From: Diphasiastrum complanatum
Lineage: Eukaryota; Streptophyta; Lycopodiopsida; Lycopodiales; Lycopodiaceae
Length of the DNA stretch: 64,000 nucleotides
Reading direction: 5' to 3'
Assembly: GCA_029204225.1 (NCBI GenBank)
Contig: CM055098.1
Location: forward strand, 52,348,728-52,412,727
The notes below the pieces were generated by a model. The model had not been told where the DNA came from, did no database searches, and saw only the letters and a program-made list of their open reading frames with translations. How positions within the stretch are numbered: the first letter of the stretch is position 1; every line of letters begins with the position of its first letter. Below, one piece after another: positions 30,860-43,471 of this stretch. The translations under genes were made by a program, and so were the position numbers.

Positions 30860-31425
30860 TGGTAGGAGTACAATTACAAGAATACTTGAGCGATAGATTT
30901 ACAACTTGGATTAAGGCACACGTGTTGTTAGCAATCGCTATTGGGCAGAATCTATTCTGTTGGAAATTCAGTGAAAATCACGAGGTCATGAAGATACCGC
31001 CATTTTTACTCCTCAGTGCTTTTAAATTAAACCTTTTGCAAGTTTCAAGTCCAGCATGCTCCGTGTATTGTTTGAAGAGGTTGAAGGCCTCTAATTTCTA
31101 CTTCATAAAATATACATCTATTTTTCTCAAATATTCGTCAATGAATGTAATAAAGTACCTTGCACTAGACAAGGATAACGTTTGCATTAGGCCACATATG
31201 TACGAGTGAACAATGTCTAGTAAGTCTTTAGCTATATGTTAATGACTTGATTAGAAAGAATTCTTAGTCTGCTTCTCAATAATGCAACTTGGGCAGACAG
31301 GGAGGTCAATCTTCTTATTAGGATAATCGAGATCAAGTACTAATGATTGTCTAGACATGTTCAAAACATATGCATGATTCAAGTGCCAAAGTAATCATTT
31401 TTTAACATGAACAGCTTGATCCATA
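30860..31425 (-). pseudogene. Decayed copia integrase
   Basis: Minus-strand reading in several frames: zinc finger remains LPVCPSCIIEKQTKNSF (about 31310-31255), core start LDIVHSYICGLMQT (D->Y/S changes), RYFITFIDEYLRKIDVYF and LKALRSKNGGIFM where Lys replaces the second catalytic Asp. The Glu motif is not found. Old, with many stops; copia assignment rests on the order of these words. Confidence 0.7.
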
Positions 31426-33300
31426 GTGAAACATCAATGACTCAGCCTATATAGATATTCATGTTTCTTTCTGAGTGCTAGGATCTTATTTGTCCTATCG
31501 ATAATCAGTAGAGGAATTCTAAACTCTAGAATGACCCTAATTTTAATTTTTTTTCTTAATTGCATCCAACATGTGGCCCAATCATAATGCATATATTTAA
31601 AAGCTATGTAACATAGTTGATTTCAATTAAGTGATAGAAATAAACCTTAAAAAAAAATTAGATTGCCCTTGGGTGGCTTGAAAGCATTCGATTGGTAGAT
31701 ATTGTTTGCACTAAACGTGCTAATCTACCTGACGACAATGTCTCAAGTTAAAATATTTAAGCATACTAGTTAATATATCGGGAAACTTAAAACTACATTG
31801 GTACAATTCACAATTTGACAGTAAGCATAGTTACCATATGTTGTTATTGTGATCCTATCCCCTGGTTACATTTGATAAGACTGATGAAACTTTGAATCTA
31901 CAATCACATATTCGAGAATTTGGTGCTTCACTTGTGGCAACAATCACTATGGCTAGGAGACCATGATCCAAAATTGAATCAGTGATTCTTCACAATGAGA
32001 AGGATGAATCTGACATTTGGAAATCAACAAGATACATAAAAAACTCATGAGTGTTGCTACATCCAAAGGCTGTTTCAACCAAAGAAGAGAAAGATGACAT
32101 TTAAATCTTATTGGAAAGCAAGGATCTTTGAGTTTAGGACTTCTCCAAGAGGGCAATCGATCTCAAAAGTCATGGTTCATCATGTTTATATACATTTAGA
32201 ATTATATCTACAAGATTTCAATATTTATGATCGTCAAAAATGTGACTATAAGTTGAAAAATTGCTTGCATCTATATGCTTTGATTTATGACATGAAAGCT
32301 TATAGAGATCATATTATTTATCATACAAGTATTGCATTCTTGCATATTTATATCCATCAAGCATAAGTGAATGGGAGCCAGCACAATCCATTGCAGGTAT
32401 ATTGGATGTGCTTCATTCAGATATTGCAAAATGCATGGAGGTTTCGGAAAGCTTGAAGAGATTCCATTGCCACCTTTTGGAAGTGATAAATGGCTTGCTC
32501 TTGACAATATTGTGTCAAAATCTTTCAAATGCAGATTTCTATTAGATTTGAAAAACTCAATGAAAGCAAACACTAGATCAAAAGTCATTAGATTGATCTT
32601 TATATGTATTTGTTGATTTCTTTTCAAGTGCAAATGTTCGTAGAACACCTACTTTATTTGTTTGTAAGGAATTATAGATGATACTCTTTCAAATCTAATG
32701 GATATAGGTTGGGATTGTAAGACAGTCGAAAAAATTGAATGTAGACTTAAAAAATCTTCTATGACCTTCCATTATCATATTGAGAGACAAATGTTTGGTC
32801 TTACATTTAGTTACCAAAGATAGAAATGAATAAGTGGGACTTGGATGCCACTAGATCGAGACCTTGAAATAGATGGTCACACAAATAAAAAAGAAGTTCA
32901 CATTTTCAACAATGAAAATATGCTAACTATGATTGAAGTGGATGATCATTGGAGCCTAAGTTATATCAGTCAAGAGCTAGTCTTAATTATATTAAGAGAC
33001 TAATCAGACTAATAAATTTCTTTTCATACAAGTACGAAGGACAAGAGATCACAACACTCTACAAAGATCTTCCTACAACAATCAATATTGTAGAAGAACA
33101 ATGTTAATTCATACAATCAATGCAAAAAATTCTTTTTGTTATTCTCCATGTGTTTGTATTTCTCCATATATGTATCTCTATTAGTTTAAAACTACGTATA
33201 TCTATCATAACCAAACTATCTATTCATCTTGGGTATTTACAAATTTCCCATCTATATTTCAAATATGTACATTATCTGGCTGAGATGGCTTTGGAGAGAA
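31426..33300. other. AT-rich region with unassigned fragments
   Basis: No family recognised. Plus-strand fragment near 32830-33000 reads SGTWMPLDRDLEIDGHTN then ENMLTMIEVDDHWSLSYI with a stop at about 33002. Another at 32371-32616 reads KWLALDNIVSKSF. These are coding-like in composition but I cannot connect them to a gene. The rest shows nothing. Confidence 0.4.
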
Positions 33301-36300
33301 CATAAGATATGGTATCGACCTCACCGGGTGCTCAAAATCAATTTTTGCAGCTAGAATATGTACACCTCAGAGCTGGTGTAGCATCATAAAATTTTTAAAA
33401 TTTTAAATCCTTAGATTCTACTTGTAGAACCTGTACATCTTCACAAAGCTGTTAGCAAGAATTGCAATTTCATAAATTTATCATCTTCAGGTAGTAATAC
33501 CTGCAATGCACTCAATTCTCTTCAAATAATGAAACTCGTTTACCATAAAAAAAAAATATGAGATCATATCTAGTTTAATCATAAAATAGATTTTATGCAA
33601 AACAAAAATGAATGGAAGATGGGTTTGCCTTTATTTCTTGGGCATTTTTGCCTCTACAATTCACAAACTTACTAGCCTCCTACCAATGGAGCCTAATGCT
33701 CACTCCTTGAAATGAAACTAGCAACAATAGGATGAGAGTTAAAGAGCTAAGAGAGGGCGATGATTCACATACTAACACAATGTGAGATGATAGTGATGGT
33801 GTGGGTGATCATCTTAAGTTCTTCCTTTGGTTTCTTGATTTCCAATCATCTTTGTGAAAAATCATGTTTTGCTATAAGATTTATTTTTATTGACATTCTT
33901 TAGAGGGATTACTTTGTTTAGAATTTTCAATTTTCACCCATTTTATTTAAAATACATGTCCCTTTCTTGATTGCCTTGGAGATTTTTGTGATATTTGACT
34001 TTATTGTTTTCATCAACAATGCCATAATCCTTAAAAAGTTTTCGTTAGAAACATTCTTTCCACTAAAAGAACTACCCTATCTCCTTGCAACAAGAAATCC
34101 TACACCTTTGGCTTATACATCTTAACTCAATTGAGGGGCTCAGGTAATAGTATTAGAAGTTAGATAATTATGGCCTTAAACTAAGGTATAGATCCATAAT
34201 ACACTCAATGAGCCATAAAGTGCAAAAATGGTTTTAGCTTTCCAATTTCACACTTACTCTATGGAGAAAAAGAAAATAGAAATGCCTTAGGCTAATATAG
34301 AGGGATTCAAGATATTAATGGACAAAGGATTATGCAAATTTAAGTCTATTCAAGTGAACATGAGAGGTTATATATATGCAAGATTTTTCTAAGCAACTTT
34401 TCAATATAAAAGCGCAAGTTCATTTGTATGCTAAGTTAGGTACCCATTAGTTGAAGCAACTTCAAGTGACCTCTCTCCCTTTCACACAGGGTTGGACTTA
34501 CTCCCAGTGGCAATCTACACGGCAAGAATAGATGCCACCATGTGGTAACTCTACTTGTCGAAGATGATTCCTTGGTATGTTCGCATAACCCAAGGCAAGT
34601 AGTTGAGACCATATTCCCATGTCCAATGAAATGAAATAGCTCATTATCTAGATTCAAATGTAGCTAAAGTTGTATTTCCCTCCAAGAAGTGGCCTTGTGT
34701 GAAACCCTCATGCCATCTATCAATGTGGGGAGTGGTTGTGGAGGATAAGTCATTATATGAAACACACTATATCTCCATGTGTATATAAATATCATTGATT
34801 TTTTATTTGACATATCACCCATTTTCTCTTCAACAACTTTAGTTACAAGTTTGGCAATCCTTTATTTGAGGCTCTGTTACCTCATGCAAAATAAGTTTCT
34901 ACCAACATCATCAAATAACTTGTGTTTCAAAAGTGAAATTATAGTGGAAAATACAATACAACTATCCAAAGTGACAATTAGACTAGTGTTTTGGAATCTA
35001 CATCATATTTCTACAAGACAGAATATCAATGATATCTCTCCCAAAAAAAGGATCATAACTTAATATTTGTAGCACCTTGTCTTTGACATCTATTATAGGA
35101 AAAAATTAAAATTACTTTATAAGATGATGATCATTGTTAGTGCCCACATTTAATCCCCGCCTTTGTGTTTCACAAATTTTTCTGATAGTGTGAGTACCAG
35201 AATACTAGTCCATAAATTGTGCCACAATAGATTTATCTAACATGTTGTCCATATGCTTTTTGAACAATGTACCATTTAGTTTAAATACCACATGTTTGTC
35301 TCTTCTTAATATTCCTTACTCATCATTTTGCAAAACATGTTTTCCATAATTCATCATCATTTTTCCTTCCTTTCTCATTTCCCTAATGGTGAATGTGTTT
35401 ATTTCTCACCACATTCCTTTCTCATTTCCCTCGTGGTGGACATGTTTATTTCTCACCACATCTACATATATCATTCCTTGAAAATTAACATTTTCCTTTA
35501 AATTAGTTTTTTATACTCGTGCCTATAGAGATATTGGTAATAGAATCCTCCCCATTTATGAATATTACAATTACCCATATTAGTAACGTCAATACAAAAC
35601 GGCCTTTGTACAACTTCTCATGATTTGGCCCTTCCCATTGTTGATCTTTCTTCTTTCACGACATACTAGCATACCAATGAACAACCAACTCATCTCTTCC
35701 CAAACTATGCTTTGTTATTGCCACCCTCTTTTCCATCTTAAAAAGTTAGCAAGAACTTGAACTTTTCAACTATCAAACATTCGATGTAGGTCAAGTAGCT
35801 CCACTATGATGCTTCATTTGTCTTCCTAGAATGATTTTTTGACCTCATCACATCGAAATATTTTCCCTTCAAAACTTGGCTCCAACAAAAAGCAGAACAG
35901 CATACAAAATTGATACAAACTCACAAAGAAACATCCAATAAAAAGCATCACATCAAAACAACACACATTTAGCATCAATAAGCAAAAAATATTCATCCTT
36001 ACTATAAACTCAAATAAGTCGTTGTCTTAACTGCCTCTCCACTCGCCTAGGACATAAGTATGTCATCATCTACCACTCCTTATTCTTCCTAGTTCCTCAT
36101 ATACATCTTACCTACTTTGTGCCACTTGCAATGCCAATCTCAACAATCATTTGTAAGTCTTTTATCATGTTCTTTTACCATGTTTTTGTGAGCACTTTCC
36201 CCCACCTTCTCGAACGCGAGTCTACTTTGGAATGGGACCACACTTAAGGACAAAATCCACATTGTCGTTAGGTATCTTTGAAAGATGAATCTCTTGTGAC

Positions 36301-38450
36301 AAATGTGGCATTCACTAGATACATATATTCACGTCATATCTCTAGTATATCAATTGGCGTGTGCATTTATCATGCTTATAATACTTTTTAATGTCCTCTT
36401 TGGAAGATGTGCTAATTAGCCTTTTTGCTAGATGTGGCATATCAACTTTTATTATTTCAATTCATATAATGCAATTTTTTATTACCATTCACTTGGAACA
36501 AAGATAGTAGCCTAAGGCACAAAGGTGTTTGGCCCCATTGCATTCCTTGTCACAAATTTGGGACTATCGAGAGGCCTTTTCATGAAATTTAAAGAGTTTT
36601 TGGGCTCTTTCATCATCACATCTACCATTAATTTCATGGCATTATTCCCAAAGGGAGAAAGCATATAAACCTTATCCATTATCGCCCTGCATTCAAGGAT
36701 ACTGGGGAGATGGAGTCTAAGGAGGAAAGGGAGAAGGTGTGTGGCCACAAGTCAATCCTAACCACACATTCATGGAATTCTAGGAGAGGGAGCTTAAGAG
36801 GGGGAAAGGAAAACACATGAAACGGATGGTTTAGTGAGGATTGATGAGAAGACCATTTTCTAGAGTACCTATAACTGTCTTCACCCCCTTTTCGAAATAA
36901 AAATGTGTATTAAGTATAAGATAAAGTTATGATATGTAAGATTCATGCCCATGAGGGCCCGAAGGGGCAATCCCCACAACAGAATTTTAACTTGCATAAA
37001 CACCAACCAAGGCAAATTGTTTGTCCTCGGTGTGTGATGCCTTGCTTGACCGAGTTGCTCAAGCCTTATAGGTGTATTGCCCTACCTAGGCAAGCTTGGG
37101 ATGTGTTTAGGCATTAGTGTTTAGGAAAGCCAACATAGCCAAAAATGGAATCGACATAATTATTTTGAAGAATGTTGATTTCTGAAAATTTGATAGCTTG
37201 TTTTTTTGTAGGAATTTTAACGATTAGTAGAATATGTATAAGGTTCTAGACCTTGAGCTCTAAAATACATAAGATTCATGTAGCTCATTTCTATAATTTG
37301 ATTTAAGATATTATAGGAACTTTGAAAATTGTGAAATTAAAATATTGTGAGTGCTCAATTGTACAATTTTTGGCAAAAGTTACATAGAGCCCAATACAGG
37401 ACTAATTTGTGAATTTATAGCTCACCAGAATGAATTTTTTCAATAGGTTGGAGTGGGTGGAGGCTCGACAAAATAGTTAGACATCCAAGAGTCTTTGAAA
37501 ATCCTAGATTTTTCAATAATGCAGTTACAAATTCAAGTAATTAATGTAGATTAAGTATTGTGCCAACTTTATTCAACATGCTTGTTATCATAATTAACAT
37601 CAAAAACTATTATAATTGGAGAGGATTTTAATTTTTGAGTTAATGATTTTAAATGCAACATTTGTTTATAAACAATATGCCCTTTAAAGAGATGAAGAGA
37701 AACAAAATCTCTTGAGATGGACCAGCTTTGTTCAATTTGTTGCCCGTATTGGTTATAATAGATTGTATAAATACTTACTTCTAGAAAAAAAAAAACCATT
37801 CGATAATTTCATAAAATGCTCTCAAAATAATGATAAAATTTGACCAGCTAAATTTTTTATTATATTGTTTGGTCTATAAAATTCTAACTAATTTGAGTTA
37901 AATCTAACAATGGAAACATCATTCTTTTCTATGACAATTTAAGTAACTTTAGCTATGAAATTTTCAATAAAAAATCTATTCTAATGATTTATTGCTTTTA
38001 TTGAAGAGTACATCAAAAATAAATAATTGTACATATAATCATATAAATTGTACATGAGAATGTTTTAGCCCCATCATTCACTGATTTGAGTGTCCTAGGG
38101 TTTTATAATGTCGGTTTTGAAAATATACATCGCGAGCATTGATATTATTAGCTTTGTCGGGATCTCAATAAGCTATTGGGATGAAAGTATTTTACACCAC
38201 CATTGCAACCATTTAGAGGAGATGGTGATGATACCACTATCCAAGACAATGACACTTAGGTCTGTGGGACACCACCCTCAAGAGAGAGCAATATGTGGTG
38301 AAATATGCTCTTCCAAACCATTGTGACTAGTTGCGAAGAGCCTATGTCACACTAGGAGACCGGTTTGAGCATTAAAATGAGTTTTTAAAATTTTATAATT
38401 CTTGTCTAATGCAATTGATGTATTGAATAGGTCACTTCATGAAAAAACAA
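33301..38450. other. Long AT-rich stretch without recognisable genes
   Basis: I find no convincing coding sequence, LTR pair or RNA gene. A 47-bp tandem duplication lies at 35369-35462. Minus-strand 36748-36512 is open for 78 codons (MDKVYMLSPFGNNAMKLMV...) and may be a remnant of an unknown element. Several poly-A/T runs. This is probably old, decayed repeat DNA or intergenic sequence. Confidence 0.5.
35369..35462. repeat. 47-bp tandem duplication
   Basis: Units 35369-35415 and 35416-35462 both read CCTTTCTCATTTCCCT..TGGTG..ATGTTTATTTCTCACCACA with a few differences. Confidence 0.85.
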
Positions 38451-38930
38451 AAACAAATGAAATATCTGGGCAGGGGCACGCCCTTCGAAGTTTGGGTGCC
38501 ACGTGAGCAGTGGCCTCGGAAAAGCCGCCGTCCTGACATTATTGCATATCGTTTTGTCCTTTTTCCCAAAATTATAATAAGTTCATCAAATTTTAAATAC
38601 CAATAAAAGCCCGCACATGACTCCTCTGTGATTGGCCAGTTTTACCGGCGAGTTACACCGGCAGGGGAGGCAACTGGTCCAGGTAGCCACCGACAGCCGG
38701 AGATCAATCCCCGTCAAATCTTGTCCCGGATCCTTTGGCTTTTGCTTTGTTGGTAGTGACCGGCCGGACGTGGATAGTCGGTTACCGGTCAACAAGCTGA
38801 AGGTACGCTTGACTGCATTTACTGAGTAAACGACGACATAGGTGAGAGTAACCTAACCCTCGTAATACTGTGGGACTTTCAGGGTTGCCAAACCCTAACC
38901 CTAGTCAGTTCGATTCAGTGAAACCACGAA
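38451..38930 (+). promoter_or_regulatory. GC-rich promoter-like island with G-box and telo-box
   Basis: About 480 bp clearly richer in GC than the surroundings. It has a G-box CACGTG at 38500-38505, a reversed CCAAT (ATTGGCC, about 38631), several CCGGC/GCCGG words (38640-38790), and a plant telo-box AAACCCTAA at 38890-38898 followed by CCCTAG. Telo-boxes are typical of plant promoters and 5' untranslated regions of growth-related genes. No start codon with a convincing long frame follows, so a gene 5' end is only a possibility. Confidence 0.35.
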
Positions 38931-39242
38931 TGACATGTTGGGCTAGGAGTAGTTAAAATTCAACATAACCTGATTGATAGGTTAAGTTGGAGATTAGACA
39001 TTAGACCTATTTTTTGCATTTTGAAAAGGGGGTCTTATTTTTCTTCCAGATAAAAGAGTTGCTTGGAATATTCTATCATGTTTTTTTTTCCTAAGACCAT
39101 TACTCTTGCAAAGGTTGCTCTTCCTTATTAAACTAATTACGAATTGTGCATAAGAGGATTACATCTTGCAAAGATTGCCCTTTCTTAAAAGAATATGATT
39201 TGGATTACATCCTTGCAAGGGTTGCTCTTTGTTGAACTAATA

Positions 39243-39273
<31 letters not shown>

Positions 39274-39790
39274 GGGGACTATGTCAACAAAGTTTCTCAT
39301 AAAATGTTGAACCTCTCCAAAAAAAAAAAAAGTCACAAGAACATTGTGCTCAAGCAAAGATTGTAAAAAAATCAAGAATGGATATTATAATCTGATGCAT
39401 AAGCGAGACTCATAAAAAAAATCATAGCCATAAAAAGAGGTCTTCTTTACCATCATTTATATATGGGGAAGATCTTTTTATTGACCTTTACACCCAATTC
39501 AACAACATTTTAAGATCATTTAACCATGTGCCTTAGGTCACTAAAAAGACCATGGCCCAATAAAAATACATTGTAGATTGTTTTAGAATTTTTGGCCATT
39601 TCATTTTTTTTTTTGGCTCTATTGTCAGTTATTTGACATTTGTGTGAGAGACTGTTTCAAACACAACCTTTTGGAGGTAGTTGAGCAATCCATTTTGTGA
39701 CCAGCCCACTAAAAATAACGGTTATTCACACAACTATCCATATAATGTGTGCCTATGTAACATTTTGACACTATACATAATTTTTGTATC
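38931..39790. other. AT-rich stretch, no gene; (ATT)n microsatellite
   Basis: No coding motif. Contains an ATT repeat at about 39244-39274 and poly-A/T runs. Confidence 0.6.

Positions 39791-39792
<2 letters not shown>

Positions 39793-39855
<63 letters not shown>
39793..39855. repeat. (GA)n microsatellite
   Basis: About 62 bp of uninterrupted GA. The Arg-Glu frame across it is not a gene. Confidence 0.95.
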
Positions 39856-39857
<2 letters not shown>

Positions 39858-40061
39858 TTTGCTCCTTCTGTCAACCATTTGACATGAAATTTAGAGCAAA
39901 CATGTTCCAAACACATTATGTTTCGGAGACATTTGGATAGTCTATTTTGTGATCCAAGCACTCTTTCCATTATAATGTGACACATCAAAATGGTCAGAGA
40001 AAATAGTAGATTAACAAATACTAAACCAGTGACAAAAGTCTATTTGTTCTATTTTCGGCCA

Positions 40062-40175
40062 TTCAATGAGGATCAACTATGAGGAGACATTTGGTCCTAC
40101 GACAAAGTGGACAATATTGCGCTTGATAATTGCATTGGCATATTCCCACTTTGGATGGAAGATCAAAGATGCTTT
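40062..40175 (+). pseudogene. copia RT N-terminal scrap, out of order
   Basis: RINYEETFGPTTKWTILRLI and ALAYSHFGWKI match the RT block DYEETFAPVAK...IALAxHFGWKI. It stands directly before an integrase zinc finger, the reverse of normal copia order (IN then RT), so it was rearranged or is from another copy. Confidence 0.75.
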
Positions 40176-41815
40176 GGCGTTTCAGATTAGGCCATTTAAA
40201 TTCCAGTTGTATTCAGCAAATGTTGAAACAGAATTTAATACAAGATCTACCCTTCATTAGCAAATCGAATTCTTCATGTGAAAGCTGTATTTCCAGCAAG
40301 CATGCTAGAACTCCAGTCACTTCCAATACAATTCGCTCTTCTAAAGGTTCGTTAGAAATTGTACACATGGACATTTGTGGTCCTATGTGTGAAAATATTG
40401 TAAAATTAAAATAATATTAAACTTAGAGATTCAAGTTTTGGGGTTTGTCCAAACTTGAGGTAGACTAGTCTAGTAATTTTCCAATTAGAGTCAAGTTAGA
40501 TTTTAGTCTTCATAGTGATGTGTAGGTCTAGAACCTATCAAGAAGCATTTGAGGCTACTCTTGTAAGTCAAAGGATTCTCAAAAAGAGAGATTCTCAAGT
40601 CTTATCCATTTCTCTTTTTGTCATCTAGTAGAGAGGTAGAGGCAATGTGGCATCTAGGTTGTTCTCTCTCTCCACGAGTTGTAGAAGGCCTCTTGTATTA
40701 TAAATAAGGTGGCTTTGTACCTCAAAAAACACTTCTTCAAGTAAAGCTTCCATTTGATCCATTTGAGGTGTAATGATAGTTAGATTGTGATGAATGCTCT
40801 TGCCTTCATGCTAACTAGCTTGCCAATGTTTTCCATCTCATTGTTTTTGGAATAGAAGCTAGTTTAGTGTGCAATCATTCATTCTCTTGATCCTTTGTAC
40901 TTGCAACTGGTTCACATGTGTGAAAAGTTATCACTATGCAGACTATTTCCATAGGGGAAGCTGTCTATTTGCTAACTATCATTGATGACTTCTCTCGGAG
41001 GACTGCAACATATTTCTTGAAGAACAAATCCGAGACTCTCAAGTTCTTCATGTAGTTCAAGACATCATCAGAAAAATCGACCCAAAGAATAATCAAAGCT
41101 CTACGCTCTAATGCAGGGGGGATATTTATCTCCACCAAGTTCAAAGCCTTTTGCAAGGCCAATCGAATACATCTACAACAATATTCAACCAGCTACTCAC
41201 CTCAGTCAAATGGTGTAGCTAAATGGAAGAATCAGACACTCATTGAAAGTGCCAAGAGCATGCTGGCCCATGCCTCTCTTCCAAAGAAATTATGGGCAAA
41301 AGCTGTTACTATAGTAGTCTACCTTCAAAATTGATCCATCTTAGAGGCCCTGAATGGCAAGACACCTTATGAGATGTGGACAGGATCGAAGCCATCACTC
41401 ACAAATATTCGAGTGTTGGATGCATAGCCTACTCACAGATCCCTGCTGATATAAGTAGGAAGCTGGACAACACCAGCAAAAGGTCGATCTTCATCAACTA
41501 TTTTTCAGACTACCAGACATACAAGCTCTTCAATCTGGACTCTCAGAAGACCTTCATGAGCAGAAATGTCATTTTTGTGGAAGATCAGTTTATCGACCAC
41601 AAGGGGAAAGCTACTTCGAATTCAAATCCTAGAAACGACACCAACAGCTCCGAACAACTCAGGATTGATCAGAATATCGACACTGACACTGACACTGACA
41701 CCGACTCCGACAATCAGGCAGTCCCTCAACAAAAGGAATCGCATCATAGGATCCAAGTTCAACCCAGAAGATCGAACCGATCAAGATAGCCTCCATCCCG
41801 ATTTATGGATGATCA
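40176..41815 (+). pseudogene. copia integrase, split by a solo LTR
   Basis: Zinc finger with the first His lost (LWRFRLGHLN for LWHxRLGHLN; Cys pair CESCISSKH present), then IVHMDICGPM up to 40387. After the solo LTR the core continues: LLTIIDDFSRRTATYFL, ALRSNAGGIFISTKF (Asn for the second Asp) and NGVAKWKNQTL (Lys for Glu), so two of three catalytic residues are gone. The tail at 41376-41789 reads CIAYSQIPADISRKLD and SRNVIFVEDQF, then a GACACT repeat (about 41685-41710). Stops include TAG in FFM*FKTS and TGA in YLQN*SIL. Confidence 0.87.
40388..40933 (+). mobile_element. Solo LTR with TSD CTATG
   Basis: 546 bp with TG...CA ends (TGTGAAAATATTG...AAAGTTATCA), flanked by CTATG at 40383-40387 and 40934-40938. 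Removing it restores the integrase sense GPM/Q. A TATA box (TATAAATA, 40699-40706) and the CACATGTGTGAA variant of the shared palindrome near its end mark it as an LTR. No matching second copy in the window. Solo LTRs arise by recombination between the two LTRs of an element. The direction is inferred from the TATA box. Confidence 0.9.
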
Positions 41816-41819
41816 GGTC

Positions 41820-41933
41820 TGCATATGCCAACAAAGAAGTGAAATACTCTTTGTGAAAAGTCATGTGTGAACTTGCTCCACTATCAATCCACCAAGGGTC
41901 TAGATCTCCATCATTAGCAAGCATACATGCAAG
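41820..41933 (-). pseudogene. copia protease fragment
   Basis: Minus strand: LANDGDLDPWWIDSGASSHM then TFHKEYFTSLLAYAD, a copia protease start. It breaks at 41933 at the direct repeat ACATGCAAG. The Gag end that would precede it is at 53146-53402, across the insertion. Confidence 0.85.
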
Positions 41934-41935
41934 CG

Positions 41936-42149
41936 AGGTGCACTATCACAGCCAGCTGGAGCAGGTCTATTCGGTTTGGCTTGCTTGGGGGCTAATGCGG
42001 AGGCAAATTGGGAGGATGTGGATGACGAGTCCTCCTCGGATACACAGCCCATGCCAACTCCAAACAGGCATAGATATCGATTGCGAGAGTCAGCTCGGGG
42101 CCCTGAGCTGTCTCCGGAGCATTCGTCTGAGTCAGAGCCAAAACATTGA
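41936..42149 (+). pseudogene. hAT-like transposase C-terminal exon
   Basis: Frame AGAGLFGLACLGANAEANWE, DVDDESSSDTQPMPTP and RYRLRESARGPELSPEHSSE, stop at about 42147-42149. The acidic, Ser-rich tail resembles the ends of plant DUF659/hAT-dimerisation transposases, but the dimerisation motif is not included. Assignment leans on the matching N-terminal half at 51832-53140. Moderate confidence only. Confidence 0.4.
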
Positions 42150-42700
42150 TTGTAGCTCTATTATTTTATGTTTAGCAGTTTGATATCATGTTCCATGTTT
42201 GGCGGCCAAATGGTCGAACACTGTATTCAGACCATTTTACATCTTATATCCAATGTTGGACGTACTTTATTTGCTGCACATTGTGTATATGTCGATTTGT
42301 AAATGTGATGTTCTGTTTTCAATTTTATTTCGAATGGTATGTGCATGTTTGAATCGTATTTTCAATTAGTTTCAACTGCAGAGATTGATAGCAGATGCAC
42401 TTCACAGAAATACACCCCCTTGATAGCATTTCATAAACATATGTATTACATAGTGATTTCCCAGGCACACGGTGCACAAAAAATACACTGAACATTAATT
42501 CAACAATTGTATCAAAATAACAATACGTATCATGTCATATATGGCTGGGGCTGTTCTTTACACTATGTTAAACACTAAATGCTACTTCATCTGCTGCCGA
42601 AAACTACATAACAACATTCAGCCACATACGGTTGGATCCTATCTATTCTAAACATTCCTACAGATCCTCCACTGACTCCTCGCCCTCGTCAGGTGCATTG
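42150..42700. other. Possible 3' region of the hAT element, no gene
   Basis: Follows the stop codon; AT-rich with TGT-rich words (ATGTTCCATGTTTGGCGG, GTTTTCAATTTTATTTCG). No inverted terminal repeat could be paired with the 5' region near 51217. Confidence 0.35.
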
Positions 42701-42707
42701 TTCTGTC

Positions 42708-42966
42708 GCTATCACTCTGCCTCCCGGTTAGTCCGGAGGCGGGCCGCCCTTTCCTTGACCATGATGAGCTGCCATCGTGTGAAGTTCATTCCGATCTGCT
42801 CAGCCAAATCCAGCTCGACAGCGGGGGCAGGGGCCACAGCGGGGGCGGGGATCTACAGCTCTGGGTGTCTCTGCCGAGTCTGTCGCAGCATCTCTACAAT
42901 GTCTGCCTCTTGCTTTTGATGCCTTTTGTTGTGTCTTCGGACATCTTCCTCGAGCTTCCTCATCGC
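42708..42966 (-). pseudogene. Coiled-coil protein fragment of unknown family
   Basis: Minus strand: MRKLEEDVRRHNKRHQKQEA then VEMLRQTRQRHPEL, a TAG stop, PAPAVAPAPAVELDLAEQIG and FTRWQLIMVKERAARLRTNR to a TGA near 42708. Charged heptad-like helix, an Ala-Pro linker and a basic end. Such tails are common in plant DNA-transposon proteins (for example En/Spm type), but I cannot assign it. Confidence 0.4.
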
Positions 42967-42999
42967 TCCGCCATCTCACGACACCCTGTTTCTCAAACT

Positions 43000-43110
43000 G
43001 GCTCTCACAGCCTCTCAATGGCTCTCACTGGCTCTCTCACAACCTCTCACAACGCCTCTCATAGCCTCTCTCTCACAGCCTCTCACTGGCTCTCTCATAG
43101 CCTCGTGAGT
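43000..43110. repeat. Short minisatellite of CTCTCACAGC-like units
   Basis: Degenerate repeats of GCCTCTCA/GGCTCTCA words of 10 and 20 bases. Confidence 0.85.
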
Positions 43111-43471
43111 GCCTATTTAACACCATAGCATGTTCCTCCATGTGCAATTGTTGATGATCCCTCCATGTGTCGTTGTACCTGCCCCCATTTGTTGCTCCCC
43201 CACGTGTTGTGCCTATTTAACACCATAGCATGTTCCCCCATGTGCAATTGTTGATGATCCCTCCATGTGTCGTTGTACCTGCCCCCATTTGTTGCTCCCC
43301 CACGTGCTGCACTCCCATTGGCCCCATGGCCTGCTCCCCCACAGTGCCCATGTGCTATTGTACCTGCCCCCATGTGTTGCTCCCCACATGCTGCACTTCT
43401 ATTGGGTCCGTGGTCTGCTCCCCCACAGTGCCCATGTGAAGGTGTACCTATCCGGATTTGTTGCTCCCCCA
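43111..43471. repeat. Minisatellite: two 100-bp units and about 84-bp units
   Basis: 43111-43210 and 43211-43310 are a nearly perfect 100-bp tandem duplication (GCCTATTTAACACCATAGCA...). From about 43305 units of about 84 bp begin TGCTGCACT and hold CTGCTCCCCCACAGTGCCC (43305-43388, 43389-43471). The array resumes after the copia-E element at 50866 (CATGTTGCACTCCCATTG), so the element split it. Confidence 0.88.

Noticed and set aside
33310..33330. Primer site at ATGGTATCGACCTCACC
   Set aside because: The match to TGGTATCAGAGCC stops after TGGTATC, and no LTR end precedes it.
36929..37117. Cys-containing 62-codon plus-strand frame
   Set aside because: No zinc-finger spacing, no homologous context, short; probably chance.
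38880..38905. Interstitial telomere repeat
   Set aside because: Only about two units of CCCTAA; a telo-box is the simpler reading.
43000..43471. Possible CRISPR-like array
   Set aside because: Units are contiguous without unique spacers, and the window is eukaryotic; these are minisatellites.
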